Positions 52,801 through 62,257 are shown, counted from the stretch's first letter. The stretch is DNA of 64,000 nucleotides from Leisingera aquaemixtae (GCF_019801145.1 NZ_JAHVJQ010000002.1:434001-498000); one strand, 5' to 3'. Numbers and translations: made by a program. Notes: generated by a model from the sequence alone, not told the origin.

Positions 52801-52948
52801 CTGACCCTCTTATGTGTAGATGTAATGGTATTAGCAGCAGGCTTAATGCGCGGCAAGGTTTTCGTGCAGGAGGGGGCGCCGTCCCGGGGCCTAACGGCCT
52901 CTCCGCGGGTATTTTTACCAGAAACAAGCAGGCGCTTCAGAAAAAGAA

Positions 52949-52974
52949 AAACGCGCCCGGAATGGGGCGCGTTT
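52949..52974 (-). terminator. Intrinsic terminator after dapD
   Basis: On the minus strand AAACGCGCCC (52974-52965) pairs with GGGCGCGTTT (52958-52949) and is followed by TTCTTTTT. It lies 25 bases past the dapD stop. Confidence 0.88.
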
Positions 52975-52999
52975 CTGGTCTTAGACTGCGGGGCGCGGA

Positions 53000-53827
53000 T
53001 CAGTCGCGCAGCAGCTCGTTGATGCCGGTCTTGGAGCGGGTCTTCTCGTCGACACGCTTCACGATCACCGCGCAGTAAAGGCTGATGTTGTTCTTCGACG
53101 GCATCGAACCCGCCACCACAACCGAGTAGGGCGGCACTTCGCCGTACATCACTTCGCCGGTCTCGCGGTCGACGATCTTGGTCGACTTGCCGATGAACAC
53201 GCCCATGCCCAGAACCGAGCCTTCGCGCACGATGCAGCCCTCGACCACCTCGGAACGGGCGCCGATGAAGCAGTTGTCCTCGATGATGGTGGGGCCGGCC
53301 TGCATCGGCTCCAGCACGCCGCCGATGCCGACGCCGCCCGACAGGTGCACGTTCTTGCCGATCTGCGCGCAGGAGCCGACGGTGGCCCAGGTGTCGACCA
53401 TGGTGCCTTCGTCGACATACGCGCCGAGGTTCACGAAGGAGGGCATCAGCACTGCGCCCGGTGCGATATAGGCGGATTTGCGGACAACGCAGTTCGGCAC
53501 TGCGCGGAAGCCTGCGGATTTCCAGTCAGCTTCGCCCCAGCCGTTGAATTTGCTGTCGACCTTGTCCCACCAGCCGCCGGCCTGCGGGCCGCCTTCGTGG
53601 ATTTCCATGTCTTTGATGCGGAAGCCCAGCAGCACCGCCTTCTTGGCCCACTGGTTCACATGCCAGTCGCCGTTCTCCAGCTTCTCGGCCACCCGCAGCT
53701 TGCCCGAATCGAGCGCATTCAGGGTGTCTTCGATGGCTTCACGCTGTTCGCCGGTGGTGGCGGGGGTGATGGTGTCGCGCGCCTCCCAGGCGGCTTCGAT
53801 CGCTGCTTCCAGCTGGGCGTTGGACAT
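53000..53827 (-). CDS. dapD: Tetrahydrodipicolinate N-succinyltransferase
   Basis: 275 residues from ATG at 53827 ([20 protein letters not shown]); AGGAA lies seven bases upstream. The frame is open further but that part is not conserved. Left-handed beta-helix hexapeptide repeats are obvious ([40 protein letters not shown]), and length and N terminus are standard DapD. It succinylates tetrahydrodipicolinate with succinyl-CoA, upstream of DapE. A terminator follows. Confidence 0.97.
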   Translation of the reverse strand: MSNAQLEAAIEAAWEARDTITPATTGEQREAIEDTLNALDSGKLRVAEKLENGDWHVNQWAKKAVLLGFRIKDMEIHEGGPQAGGWWDKVDSKFNGWGEADWKSAGFRAVPNCVVRKSAYIAPGAVLMPSFVNLGAYVDEGTMVDTWATVGSCAQIGKNVHLSGGVGIGGVLEPMQAGPTIIEDNCFIGARSEVVEGCIVREGSVLGMGVFIGKSTKIVDRETGEVMYGEVPPYSVVVAGSMPSKNNISLYCAVIVKRVDEKTRSKTGINELLRD

Positions 53828-53945
53828 GGATGTTCCTCCGGCGTCGGTTTGAGTCGCAGCTTCATAGCGGCAAACTGCCTGCAGGTCATGTCCGGATTGC
53901 GTCCAAATTGCCGCTCCTGACGGCGTTTTGCCGGGTTCCTGCCGG

Positions 53946-54545
53946 TCAGCGCACCCGGCGCAAGTGGCGGCGCAGGATCTCGCAGGCGCCGGCGGCATCG
54001 CGCCGGGCCATCGCCTGGACGATGGCGGCATGGTCTGCGTCCACCCGGCGGCTCCATTGATGCTGCCAGTTGGCAAACAGATGCCGGGCGGCGGCGATGT
54101 GCAGATCGTCGATCGAGGCCAGCAGCCTGGGCATTGCGCAGGGGGCCAGGATCACTTTGTGGAAGGCACGGTTGAGCCGCTCCCAGCCGGCCATGTCCTC
54201 TGCCGCGTCACAGGCCAGGCGGGCGGCCTCCGCGGCGTCGATGTCCTCAGCTGTCAGGCGGCCAAAGGCGTGGGTGAGCGCCAGAACCTCCAGCGCCACC
54301 CGCATCTCGATCACCTCGCGGATCTCCGCCGGGTTCAGCGCGCTGACACGGGTGCCGCGGCGGGGTTCGGAAACAGCAAGCCCGTGCGCCTCCAGCCGCA
54401 ACAGCGCCTCGCGCACGGGCACGTGGCTGGCTTCGAACTCCCGCGCGATATGGTCCTGGCGCAGCTTTTCCCCGGCAGGCAGGCTGCCGGTGATGATGCG
54501 TTCGCTCAGGGCGTGGTAGATCGTATCAGCGATGGTTGCAGACAT
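53946..54545 (-). CDS. GntR-family (FCD) regulator
   Basis: 199 residues. The winged helix (about 5-70: [40 protein letters not shown]) and FCD helices ([54 protein letters not shown]) are complete; the Asp/His positions for metal binding are present. It lies 38 bases downstream of the dehydratase gene on the same strand and probably regulates it. Confidence 0.9.
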   Translation of the reverse strand: MSATIADTIYHALSERIITGSLPAGEKLRQDHIAREFEASHVPVREALLRLEAHGLAVSEPRRGTRVSALNPAEIREVIEMRVALEVLALTHAFGRLTAEDIDAAEAARLACDAAEDMAGWERLNRAFHKVILAPCAMPRLLASIDDLHIAAARHLFANWQHQWSRRVDADHAAIVQAMARRDAAGACEILRRHLRRVR

Positions 54546-54583
54546 ATTATGGCGATACCTGTGCGGATTCCGGCCCGCAAGGA

Positions 54584-55504
54584 TTATACCAGCGGGTCCG
54601 GGGCAATGTTGCCCCCGCAGATCAGTACCGCCACACGTTCACCCGGCGCCGGCCTGTAGGTGCCGGACATCAGCGCTGCCAGTGCCGTGGCGCCAGCGGG
54701 CTCGGCCAGGATCCGGCGTTCGCGCCACAGGGCAGTCTGCGCCTGGGTGATTGCGCTGTCCGGAACGGTGAGGGAGGTGACGCCCTGCGCAACGGCCAGT
54801 TCAAAGCAGATATTGCCAATCCGCTTGGCGCCAAGCGCGTTGGCGGCCACGCCGGAGACTTCCACATCCACCGGCTGTTGCGCCGCCAGAGCGGCATTCA
54901 GCGCGCAGGAGTTCTGCGGTTCCACAGCGACGATCTTCTTTGCCCCCTGGAACCAAGCCAGCGCGCCGGCAATCAGCCCGCCGCCGCCCACCGCGATCAG
55001 CAGGGTATCCGCCTGCAGCCCCTGGGACTGCCACTCGGCAAAGCAGGTGCCTTGTCCCGCGACGGTGGCGGGCGCGTCATAGGCGTGGACCTGCATCGCT
55101 CCAGTCTCCCGCTCATAGGCCTGCGCCTGCTCCAGCGCGTTGGCATATGCGCCGGGCACAACCTGCAGATCGGCGCCGGTGCGTTCGATCAGCGATATCT
55201 TGGCGGGGCCTGCCATCTCCGGCACATAGATCCGGGCCCGGTGGCCCAGCTGATGCGCGGCATGGGCCGCTGCGGCGCCGTGATTGCCGCCCGAGGCAGC
55301 GACCAGCCCGGCCGCGGGCACTTCCTGGCTCAGCAGCGTGTTGAAGGCGCCGCGGGCCTTGAAGCTGCCGGTGTGCTGCATGTGCTCCAGCTTCAGCTCC
55401 AGCGGATAGTCCAGCCCGAAACCGCGGGTCTGCATCACCGGGGTCTCTTGCACATGCGGGCGGATGCGCTCTGCCGCTGCCTTGATTTCTTTCTGCCAAT
55501 CCAT
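54584..55504 (-). CDS. Threonine/serine dehydratase-like PLP enzyme
   Basis: 306 residues, fold-type II. PLP lysine K49 in TGSFKARGAF, the ASGGNHGAAAAHAA substrate loop (about 80-93) and the glycine-rich phosphate loop VGGGGLIAG are visible. No C-terminal ACT regulatory domain, so it is of the catabolic or serine/threonine deaminase/racemase type rather than biosynthetic IlvA. Substrate could be threonine, serine or a hydroxy-amino acid. The neighbour GntR gene suggests inducible use. Confidence 0.87.
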   Translation of the reverse strand: MDWQKEIKAAAERIRPHVQETPVMQTRGFGLDYPLELKLEHMQHTGSFKARGAFNTLLSQEVPAAGLVAASGGNHGAAAAHAAHQLGHRARIYVPEMAGPAKISLIERTGADLQVVPGAYANALEQAQAYERETGAMQVHAYDAPATVAGQGTCFAEWQSQGLQADTLLIAVGGGGLIAGALAWFQGAKKIVAVEPQNSCALNAALAAQQPVDVEVSGVAANALGAKRIGNICFELAVAQGVTSLTVPDSAITQAQTALWRERRILAEPAGATALAALMSGTYRPAPGERVAVLICGGNIAPDPLV

Positions 55505-55652
55505 GCGCTGCCCTCCTGCCTGCTGCGCCGGAACCTTATCGGTGCCGGGCCCGGGCGCAAGCGGAACGGCGCGTTCTCCTGCATTCTTGATTGGCGCTAA
55601 CAGCCAAGGGCGGTTACAAAGGAGGTCCTGTTATTTTTTACCTGGATTATCC

Positions 55653-56501
55653 ATGACCGAAGACCGCCACAGCCGTTTCAGCGATGCCCATACCGACCGG
55701 AACCGGGCAGAGCATGTTCCCGCCACGCCGCAGACCCGGTCGCCTGCCTACCGCCTGGCCTTTGCCGACCAGGATTTCATGTACCGCGAGGAGCTGCGCC
55801 CGGTGCGGCTGCAGCTGGAGCTTTTGAAACCTGAGCTCATGCTGAACGAGCGCGGCATCGAAAGCACCATCGTGATGTTCGGCGGCGCCCGCATTCCGGA
55901 CCCGGAGCACAAGGACAAGGCGCGTACCCAGACGCTGGCGGACCTGTCGCATTTTTATGATGAGGCACGCGAATTCGCCCGGCTGATGACGGAGAAATCC
56001 AAGCAGAGCGGCGGCCGTCAGAATGTCGTGGTAACCGGCGGCGGCCCTGGCGTGATGGAGGCGGGCAACCGCGGCGCACAGGATGCGGGCGGCCATTCCA
56101 TCGGCCTGTCGATCGTGCTGCCGCATGAACAGGCGCCCAATGGCTTCGTGACCCCGGATCTCAGCTTCAACTTCCACTACTTCGCGATCCGCAAGATGCA
56201 TTTCCTGATGCGGGCGCGGGCGATCACGGTCTTCCCGGGCGGTTTCGGCACGATGGATGAGCTGTTCGAAAGCCTGACCTTGATCCAGACCGGGCGGATG
56301 GAGCGGGTGCCGTTCCTGCTGTTCGGCAAGGAATTCTGGGACAGGATTATCAACTGGGAGGCGCTGGCCGATGCCGGCACCATCTCGGATCAGGATCTGG
56401 ACCTGTTCCGGGTGGTCGATACCGCGCAGGAAGCGGTGAAGATCATTGAAAACTGGGAGCCTGCGCCGCCGCGCGACAGCCTGCCGGGCCGCGAGCGCTG
56501 A
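55653..56501 (+). CDS. LOG-family protein (nucleotide 5'-monophosphate phosphoribohydrolase-like)
   Basis: 282 residues from ATG at 55653. TGGGPGVMEAGNRGAQDAGG (about 128-147) and the active-site loop PGGFGTMDELFE (195-206) define the LOG family, often mislabelled lysine decarboxylase. An extra N-terminal about 65 residues makes it the longer LOG type. LOG enzymes release base from cytokinin or purine monophosphates; in bacteria the natural substrate is often AMP-like. It is a single gene. Confidence 0.92.
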   Translation: MTEDRHSRFSDAHTDRNRAEHVPATPQTRSPAYRLAFADQDFMYREELRPVRLQLELLKPELMLNERGIESTIVMFGGARIPDPEHKDKARTQTLADLSHFYDEAREFARLMTEKSKQSGGRQNVVVTGGGPGVMEAGNRGAQDAGGHSIGLSIVLPHEQAPNGFVTPDLSFNFHYFAIRKMHFLMRARAITVFPGGFGTMDELFESLTLIQTGRMERVPFLLFGKEFWDRIINWEALADAGTISDQDLDLFRVVDTAQEAVKIIENWEPAPPRDSLPGRER

Positions 56502-56528
56502 GCGCAGCGTGAACTGCTGCTGCCGGGA

Positions 56529-56738
56529 TCAGGCGAATTCCGGCGGCAGTCTGCCCACTTCATCTCCGGTGGTCAGCCGGGTGAGGATCTGGGTGCCTTC
56601 CACGGTTTTCACTGCATAACCGTAGCCGCGCAGGCGGAATTGCCACTCCCGCGGGCTCAGCGCTTTTTGCCGTTCGCTGCGGATCAGGTCCAGTACGCTG
56701 GGGTCGATCGGGGCGGTCTTTCGTTCCATCGGAGCCAT
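56529..56738 (-). CDS. Small protein of unknown function
   Basis: 69 residues (start at 56738, or four codons later at the second Met). No signal or membrane segment. A basic segment RSERQKALSPREWQFRLRGY and a beta-like end (AVKTVEGTQILTRLTTGDEV) are visible. The codon pattern looks coding. No family recognised. It faces the end of the LOG gene with 27 bases between stops. Confidence 0.55.
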   Translation of the reverse strand: MAPMERKTAPIDPSVLDLIRSERQKALSPREWQFRLRGYGYAVKTVEGTQILTRLTTGDEVGRLPPEFA

Positions 56739-57070
56739 CTGCGTTTCCTTCTGAAAATTTGATTGTCCGTAATCTGGAAACTGTTTGCCGCAAGCGGCGG
56801 AAATGGAACCGGATTGGGGAAAGAATGCGGCGGCGGCTCAAGCGTCAGGCACTGTGCCCGCCTTGCAACAGGCGTGGAGGCTGCTGAACCGCCGGCGGCC
56901 GTGCCGGGCGGACCGGCCGGAATCCGCGCCCAGGCGCGTCCCTAACACGCAGATATCCGCCATTTACAACAAACCTTAACGTGTTTGCGCCGGTTGCGCC
57001 TGAAAAGCGGCCAAACTTGGCCGTATTTGCAAACAATACCTTACCGGCGGTGGAGCAGTGGAGAGCAAGG
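56739..57070. other. Promoter gap before the RTX protease with a perfect inverted repeat
   Basis: 332 bases without a supported gene. CGGCCAA (57008-57014) and TTGGCCG (57017-57023) form a perfect 7-bp palindrome with a 2-base centre, 47 bases before the protease start, and could be an operator. Nothing else stands out. Confidence 0.4.
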
Positions 57071-58312
57071 ATGTCCGAAGTCTCAGACTACACGTCACTT
57101 CTGGCCTATACGTCGAATGGCAATTACCGCTGGAACAGTCAGGTTAGCCTCGGCACTCAAACGGTTGTGACCTATAGCTTCGTCAGCAGCGGTGAACTGG
57201 ATGACGCGTCCAGTGATCCTTATGGCGCAACCGGCTACTGGTCCTTCAACGAGACGCAGCGCGACTATTTCCGCCTGGCGCTGGCCGAATTCGAGGAGGC
57301 CGCCGGGCTGATCTTTGTCGAAACCGATGGCCCGGCGATGATCAATGTGTTCGGCTACGATGGCGGCAGCGCCGCAGGCTGGGCTCATTATGCCTGGTCC
57401 AGCGCCTACTCTACCGGGCAGGGGCAGCTGGCAATCCAGGGCAGCAGCATGGCGCCGGGTTCATACGGCTATGAAACGATCCTGCACGAAATCGGCCATG
57501 CTGTGGGGCTGGAGCATCCCCATGATGGCGAAAACACGCTGGCAGGGCATCTCGACGACCAGGCCCATTCGGTCATGACCTACAACTACGGCGGCTACAA
57601 TGCCACCGAACTTGGCATGTTCGATCTGCAGGCGCTGCAGCACCTTTACGGCGGCACCGGCGGCACAGAGGGCTGGACTGCAAGTCTCAATCAGGCCGGC
57701 CGTGTTGTGATCGAGGCCAGCGAACGTTCCGAGACGGTGCTTGCGACCGGTCAGGATACGGTGATCCGGGCAATGGCCGGCAGCGACACGGTGCTGGGCC
57801 GCGAAGCGGATGACAGGCTGTTCGGCGGCGGCGGTGCGGACACTGTCAGCGGCGGCCAGGGCGCCGACCGGATTTGGGGCGGCAAGGGCCATGACGTGCT
57901 TCATGGCGGTTCGGACAGCGGGGATTATTCAGGCGGAAGCAATGACAGCGACATCCTGCGCGGTAATGGCGGCAATGACACGCTGTTCGGCGGCCGCGGC
58001 GATGACACTTTGAACGGCGGCGCCGGCCGCGACAGAATTGTGGGTGGCGACGGCTCTGATGTTCTGACCGGCGGCGCCCGCGCCGACGTGTTTGTCTTTG
58101 TCTATGCGGATTACTGGGAAGACGAGACCATCACCGATTTCGGCAGTGGCAACGACAGGATCGAGTTTTCGGCAACAGTGGTCAGCGGCTTCGGCGATCT
58201 GACCATCACAGAGCAGGGCGGCAACACGCTGATCAGTTACTACGGCAACCACGACATTGAGCTCACCGGTTACACCGGCGGGCTGACCGCGGACGACTTC
58301 ATTTTCAGTTAA
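57071..58312 (+). CDS. Serralysin-type RTX metalloprotease (M10)
   Basis: 413 residues from ATG at 57071 (GGAG seven bases before); GTG at 56981 is in frame but less likely. Zinc-binding HEIGHAVGLEH (139-149) with the Met-turn MTY (169-171) define the M10 family. RTX nonapeptide repeats (GGxGxDxLx; about 265-345: GGGGADTVSGG, GGKGHDVLHGG, GNGGNDTLFGG, GGRGDDTLNGG) bind calcium, and the C terminus ends in a typical type I secretion tail (LTADDFIFS). No N-terminal signal peptide. It is expected to be secreted by a type I exporter, which is not in the window. Confidence 0.94.
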   Translation: MSEVSDYTSLLAYTSNGNYRWNSQVSLGTQTVVTYSFVSSGELDDASSDPYGATGYWSFNETQRDYFRLALAEFEEAAGLIFVETDGPAMINVFGYDGGSAAGWAHYAWSSAYSTGQGQLAIQGSSMAPGSYGYETILHEIGHAVGLEHPHDGENTLAGHLDDQAHSVMTYNYGGYNATELGMFDLQALQHLYGGTGGTEGWTASLNQAGRVVIEASERSETVLATGQDTVIRAMAGSDTVLGREADDRLFGGGGADTVSGGQGADRIWGGKGHDVLHGGSDSGDYSGGSNDSDILRGNGGNDTLFGGRGDDTLNGGAGRDRIVGGDGSDVLTGGARADVFVFVYADYWEDETITDFGSGNDRIEFSATVVSGFGDLTITEQGGNTLISYYGNHDIELTGYTGGLTADDFIFS

Positions 58313-58324
58313 GGCAGCCGGGGA

Positions 58325-58340
58325 CCCCGCCGCAGCGGGG
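58325..58340. terminator. Short hairpin between the RTX protease and rlmN
   Basis: CCCCGC (58325-58330) pairs with GCGGGG (58335-58340) around CGCA in the 40-base gap between the two convergent stops. No U run is present on either strand, so it may be a weak or Rho-aided terminator. Confidence 0.45.
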
Positions 58341-58352
58341 CCGGAGCCGGGG

Positions 58353-59540
58353 TTACTTCATCCCGGCTTCGGCCTCAATCTGTTTGCGGCTCTTGCGGGC
58401 GCGCTCAGTGGCCGATTTCAGCTGGCCGCAGGCGGCCATGATGTCATCGCCGCGGGTCTTGCGGATCGGCGAGGCGTAACCTGCCTGATAGATGATATTG
58501 GCAAAGGCCCGGATGCGGTTGTTGGAGGACCGCTTGTACGGGCTGCCCGGCCATTCGTTGAACGGGATCAGGTTGATCTTGGCCGGGATGTTGTAGCGCT
58601 TGATATGGTCGATCAGACGGTGCGCGTCCTCGTCCGAGTCATTCACCCCGTCCAGCATCACGTATTCAAAGGTGATCCGCTCAGAGTTGGAGGCCTTGGG
58701 GTAATCCGCCAGCGCCTGCAGCAGCTCGTCAATGTTCCAGCGCTTGTTGATCGGCACCAGCACGTCGCGGGTCTCGTTGGTGGTGGCGTGGAAGGAGATT
58801 GCCAGCAGGCAGCCGATTTCCTCGGCTGTGCGGGCAATTTCCGGCACCACGCCGGAGGTCGACAGCGTGATCCGGCGGCGGCTGAGGGAAATGCCCTCCG
58901 GGTCCATCGCAATCTTCATCGCGTCGCGCACGTTGTCGAAGTTGTAAAGCGGCTCGCCCATGCCCATCAGCACGATGTTCGACAGCAGGCGCGTCTCTTC
59001 CTTGGGCGCACCCGGCACCGGCCACTCCTCCAGATCGTCGCGCGCCATCATCACCTGGCCGACGATCTCGGCCGGGGTCAGGTTACGCACCAGCTTCTGG
59101 GTGCCGGTATGGCAGAAGGAGCAGGTCAGGGTGCAGCCCACCTGGGAGGAGATGCACAGGGTGCCGCGGTCATCCTCGGGGATATAGACCACCTCGACCT
59201 CATGGCCGCCGTTGATCCGCACCAGGTATTTGCGGGTGCCGTCGGTCGACACCTGCTTGCTCACCACCTCGGGGATGCGGATCTCAAACGTCTCCGCCAG
59301 CTGCGCGCGGTAGGCCTTGGCCAGGTTGGTCATGTCGGCAAAGTCGCGCTTGCCCCATTGGTAGATCCACTGCCAGATCTGGCCGACCCGCATCTTGGCC
59401 TGCTTCTCCGGGGTGCCGTGTTCGATCAGAACTTCGCGCATCCGCTCGCGGGTCAGGCCGACAAGATTGATCTTGCCGCCCTCGGGCTCCTTGCGGGGCA
59501 GGGTCATTACGTCCTGGGTGATCGGCGCGCTGGCGGTCAT
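58353..59540 (-). CDS. rlmN: Dual-specificity RNA methyltransferase RlmN
   Basis: 395 residues. Radical-SAM cluster CxxxCxxC at Cys136, Cys140 and Cys143 (GCTLTCSFC), the Cys130-region CISSQVGC, and the C-terminal MAACGQL carrying the methyl-accepting/catalytic Cys are all intact. It methylates C2 of A2503 in 23S rRNA and A37 of certain tRNAs. Cfr is excluded by chromosomal context and sequence style, though the two share the fold. Confidence 0.96.
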   Translation of the reverse strand: MTASAPITQDVMTLPRKEPEGGKINLVGLTRERMREVLIEHGTPEKQAKMRVGQIWQWIYQWGKRDFADMTNLAKAYRAQLAETFEIRIPEVVSKQVSTDGTRKYLVRINGGHEVEVVYIPEDDRGTLCISSQVGCTLTCSFCHTGTQKLVRNLTPAEIVGQVMMARDDLEEWPVPGAPKEETRLLSNIVLMGMGEPLYNFDNVRDAMKIAMDPEGISLSRRRITLSTSGVVPEIARTAEEIGCLLAISFHATTNETRDVLVPINKRWNIDELLQALADYPKASNSERITFEYVMLDGVNDSDEDAHRLIDHIKRYNIPAKINLIPFNEWPGSPYKRSSNNRIRAFANIIYQAGYASPIRKTRGDDIMAACGQLKSATERARKSRKQIEAEAGMK

Positions 59541-59648
59541 GGCAAAAGCCTCGGATGATGGTGGGCGGATGCGGCTCTATATAGGATTTCGAACGGAGAT
59601 CAAAAGGAATCCGCCAAAACACATTTCAGGCAGCGGGGCGGACAAGGT

Positions 59649-60044
59649 TCATTTGCTCAGCCGCACCAGTTCCTCAACCCTTGCCCGGCCCAGCTTGGTC
59701 CAGCACGCGCGGGTGGCAATGCCGGCTTCTTCAGGCACTGGATGCGCCGTTCCGATGTAACTGCAGTGTGCTGCCCGGAAAGCTTCCCAAGTGTTCTGGC
59801 TCTGCATCAGCGCCGCCTCCGACGCCGTTCCGCCGCTGGTATTGTCCCGCTCTGCAGCCGTGATCATTGCCGCTTCCAATGCATTGAAGAGCGCCGCTTC
59901 GACACCTTCCTCATCCTCGGCCACGCAGGAGCCGACTTCCTCCTGGCTGCCCTGGCCGCATTCCAGTGCCGGATTGGCCCAGGCGGGCAGTGCAAGCAGA
60001 AGAACTGCAAGGCAAGGGATCGGGGGAAAGACAGAGTTCAGCAT
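59649..60044 (-). CDS. Secreted LprI/DUF1311-type protein
   Basis: 131 residues from ATG at 60044, with AGGAGG eight bases upstream; a GTG at 60053 would overlap that site. Signal peptide (about 1-23, ending LPAWA), then ECGQGSQEEVGSCVAEDEEG and QSQNTWEAFRAAHCSYIG, the four-Cys pattern of the lysozyme-inhibitor LprI N-terminal family. Function here is not proven. Confidence 0.85.
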   Translation of the reverse strand: MLNSVFPPIPCLAVLLLALPAWANPALECGQGSQEEVGSCVAEDEEGVEAALFNALEAAMITAAERDNTSGGTASEAALMQSQNTWEAFRAAHCSYIGTAHPVPEEAGIATRACWTKLGRARVEELVRLSK

Positions 60045-60095
60045 GGGCAGCACCTCCTGCCCTCATGCTACGCGCCCCGCGGCCTTCAAACAAGA

Positions 60096-60119
60096 AAACC
60101 CCGGCGCGGGCCGGGGTTT
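60096..60119 (-). terminator. Intrinsic terminator after the IalB-like gene
   Basis: On the minus strand AAACCCCGGC (60119-60110) pairs with GCCGGGGTTT (60105-60096) and TCTTGTTTG follows. It lies 25 bases beyond the stop at 60145. Confidence 0.8.
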
Positions 60120-60144
60120 GCCAGATTTCCGCGCATGCAGAGGG

Positions 60145-60675
60145 TTACTTGCTGCAGCGCTTTTCCGCGTCTTCGACCGCCGCGGTGAACCCCAGCAGCG
60201 AGAAGGTGTCCTTGGTCTGGGTGCCCCGCGCCGAACGCGCGGTCAACACCGCATCGGCGCCGCGCTTCATGGCGGTGACGATCTTGGCATCATCCGCGGG
60301 GGTTGCCGGCCAGGCCCATTCGCCCTCGGTGAACAGCTCGAACTCGGACTCGCCGATTGCCATGTTCACGGTCGACCCCGGCGCAAACGGGTAGCCGCCG
60401 GTGAAGCTCACTTCGCCCTTGGGCGCATCGCCGCTGCGGAAGGTGACAAACAGCTGGATCTCGCTGCGGCGCACCGCCACGACGCGGCCGTCGCGGGTGT
60501 TCACGGTCTCCTTCGGTGCGGAAACCCCCCAGCATTCATTCGGATCGTTGCCCTCGAAGACGCTCCAGTCCACCTTGGCTGCAACCCGGTTGTTCGACGT
60601 TTCCTGCGCAGTTGCGGTGGTTGCCAATGCTGCCAGACACAGGCCCGCAGCCACGCGGGCGAGTTTCAATGCCAT
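60145..60675 (-). CDS. Invasion-associated locus B (IalB)-family periplasmic protein
   Basis: 176 residues from ATG at 60675 with GGAG upstream. Signal peptide (about 1-24, ending ATAQ), then WSVFEGNDPNECWGVSAPKE, IQLFVTFRSGD, EVSFTGGYPFAPGSTVNMAI and a final Cys. This is the IalB family, widespread in Rhodobacterales in several copies; named after a Bartonella factor but its role in free-living species is unclear. Two Cys could form a disulfide. Confidence 0.85.
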   Translation of the reverse strand: MALKLARVAAGLCLAALATTATAQETSNNRVAAKVDWSVFEGNDPNECWGVSAPKETVNTRDGRVVAVRRSEIQLFVTFRSGDAPKGEVSFTGGYPFAPGSTVNMAIGESEFELFTEGEWAWPATPADDAKIVTAMKRGADAVLTARSARGTQTKDTFSLLGFTAAVEDAEKRCSK

Positions 60676-60867
60676 TTGTCCCGACTCCAAGACTGTTCTC
60701 TTATACCTCAAAACCAAGCAAAGGGCCCGCAGCGTTCATCCGCTGTCTGGTCCCGATCCCCTCGCTTGCGCTACACAAGCACACTAACGTAACTAGCACC
60801 ACGGGCGAAAGTGCGTTTTGGCAGGATTTCGCCCAGAAATCCGCATGCAAACATGAGGGGAGACATC

Positions 60868-61866
60868 ATGCCGAATCCAGTGCCCATGGCCGAAGTCTGG
60901 CGCGGCCCGCTGCTGGAAAGCCTGCACCTGGGCCATGCCGTCATCTGCGATGACAGTGGCCAGGTGGTGCGCAGCTGGGGCGACCCGGATGCAGTGATCT
61001 ATCCGCGCAGTTCCGCCAAGATGATCCAGGCGCTGCCGCTGATCACCTCCGGTGCGGCCGCGCGCTATGGGCTGACCTCTGAACAGCTGGCGCTGGCCTG
61101 CGCCTCCCACAACGGCGCGCACATTCATACGGACCGTGTTAACTCCTGGCTGGATCAGCTGGGCATGGATGATGACGATTTCCGCTGCGGCCCGCAGCTG
61201 CCGGACGACATTCCGGCCCGCAACGAGCTGATCAAGACCGACAGCAGCCCCTGCCAGGTGCACAACAACTGCTCCGGCAAACACGCGGGCTTCCTGACCC
61301 TGAACCAGTACCTGGGCGGCGGTTCGGAATACATCGAGATGGACCACCCGGTGCAGCAGGCCTGCTTGGCGGCGTTTGAGGAAACCACCGGCCAGGACAG
61401 CCCCGGCTATGGCATCGACGGCTGCTCGGCGCCGAACTTTGCCACCACCGTCACCGGGCTGGCGCGTTCGATGGCCTGGTTTGCCAGCGCCGCGGACCGC
61501 TCCGACCGCGCGTCCGACGCGGCGCAGCAGCTGGTTGCCGCTATGACCGCGCATCCCGAGCTGGTGGCCGGCGAAACCCGCTGCTGCACCAACCTGATGC
61601 GCGCCATGGACGGCAAGGTGGCAATCAAGACCGGGGCCGAGGCGGTGTTCATCGCCATCCTGCCGGAACAGAAACTGGGCGTTGCGCTGAAGATTGCCGA
61701 TGGCACCACCCGTGCCAGCGAATGCGCGATTGCGGCGCTGATGGTCAGCCTCGGCGTGCTGGACGCGGACCACCCGGAGACCCGCAAGTACATGAACAAG
61801 ATGCTCTACAGCCGCCGCGGGCTGGAATGCGGGTCAATCCGCCCCGCCGCCGAACTGCTGTTCTGA
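60868..61866 (+). CDS. L-asparaginase, Rhizobium (ReAV) type
   Basis: 332 residues from ATG at 60868 with GGGGAGA upstream. The sequence carries PRSSAKMIQ (Ser48, Lys51), ACASHNGAH (Ser80), NNCSGKHAGF (Cys135, Lys138) and GIDGCSAPNF (Cys186), which line up with the serine-lysine catalytic pairs and zinc ligands known from R. etli AnsA/ReAV. It hydrolyses asparagine to aspartate and ammonia; it is unrelated to E. coli AnsA/B. It is followed by a bidirectional hairpin. Confidence 0.92.
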   Translation: MPNPVPMAEVWRGPLLESLHLGHAVICDDSGQVVRSWGDPDAVIYPRSSAKMIQALPLITSGAAARYGLTSEQLALACASHNGAHIHTDRVNSWLDQLGMDDDDFRCGPQLPDDIPARNELIKTDSSPCQVHNNCSGKHAGFLTLNQYLGGGSEYIEMDHPVQQACLAAFEETTGQDSPGYGIDGCSAPNFATTVTGLARSMAWFASAADRSDRASDAAQQLVAAMTAHPELVAGETRCCTNLMRAMDGKVAIKTGAEAVFIAILPEQKLGVALKIADGTTRASECAIAALMVSLGVLDADHPETRKYMNKMLYSRRGLECGSIRPAAELLF

Positions 61867-61871
61867 AAACG

Positions 61872-61899
61872 AATGCCCCGGGCTCAAACCCGGGGCATT
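61872..61899. terminator. Bidirectional terminator between asparaginase and YciI genes
   Basis: AATGCCCCGGG (61872-61882) pairs with CCCGGGGCATT (61889-61899), perfect 11-bp stem with a 6-base loop. TGCG follows on the plus strand and CGTTTTC on the minus strand; it serves the convergent stops at 61866 and 61904. Confidence 0.8.
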
Positions 61900-61903
61900 T
61901 GCG

Positions 61904-62224
61904 TTACATCTCCATCTCGATGATCTCTGCGACTTCGACCGAGCCGCTGCCATCCGCCACCATCGGGCAGCCCTTGGCCATTTCGCAAGCCGCGTCCTGA
62001 TCGGCGGCTTCCACCACCGAATAGCCCGACAGCGGATTGGCACCGCCATTGTCCGCCACCCCGCCGGCGCTGACGGTCTTGGACAGGCCGACCGGCGCGC
62101 CCGGCACCTTCAGGGCATCCCCCATCGCCCCCATCCAGTCCTTCCAGGCCTGCATGACCTTGGCGCCCTCTTCCTCGCTCTCCGGAGTTTTGCCGCCGTG
62201 ATAAGCAAAAATGAACTGTGGCAT
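61904..62224 (-). CDS. YciI-family protein
   Basis: 106 residues. MPQFIFAYHGGKTPESEEEG at the start, PVGLSKTVSAGGVADNG and NPLSGYSVVEAADQDAACEM match the YCII-related ferredoxin-like fold (DGPI-type group). Such proteins often lie with SRPBCC and ArsR or ECF sigma genes; catalytic role unknown. It is the last gene of the ArsR-SRPBCC-YciI operon. Confidence 0.85.
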   Translation of the reverse strand: MPQFIFAYHGGKTPESEEEGAKVMQAWKDWMGAMGDALKVPGAPVGLSKTVSAGGVADNGGANPLSGYSVVEAADQDAACEMAKGCPMVADGSGSVEVAEIIEMEM

Positions 62225-62257
62225 TGGTCTTCTCCCTTGGTTGCGGTGAAACCCTGT

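Noticed and set aside
53828-54076. N-terminal extension of dapD
   Set aside because: Not conserved, overlaps the GntR gene and lies upstream of an ATG with a good ribosome site at 53827.
57780-58080. Tandem short repeats that look like a DNA repeat array
   Set aside because: They encode RTX nonapeptides of the metalloprotease, not a CRISPR or intergenic repeat.
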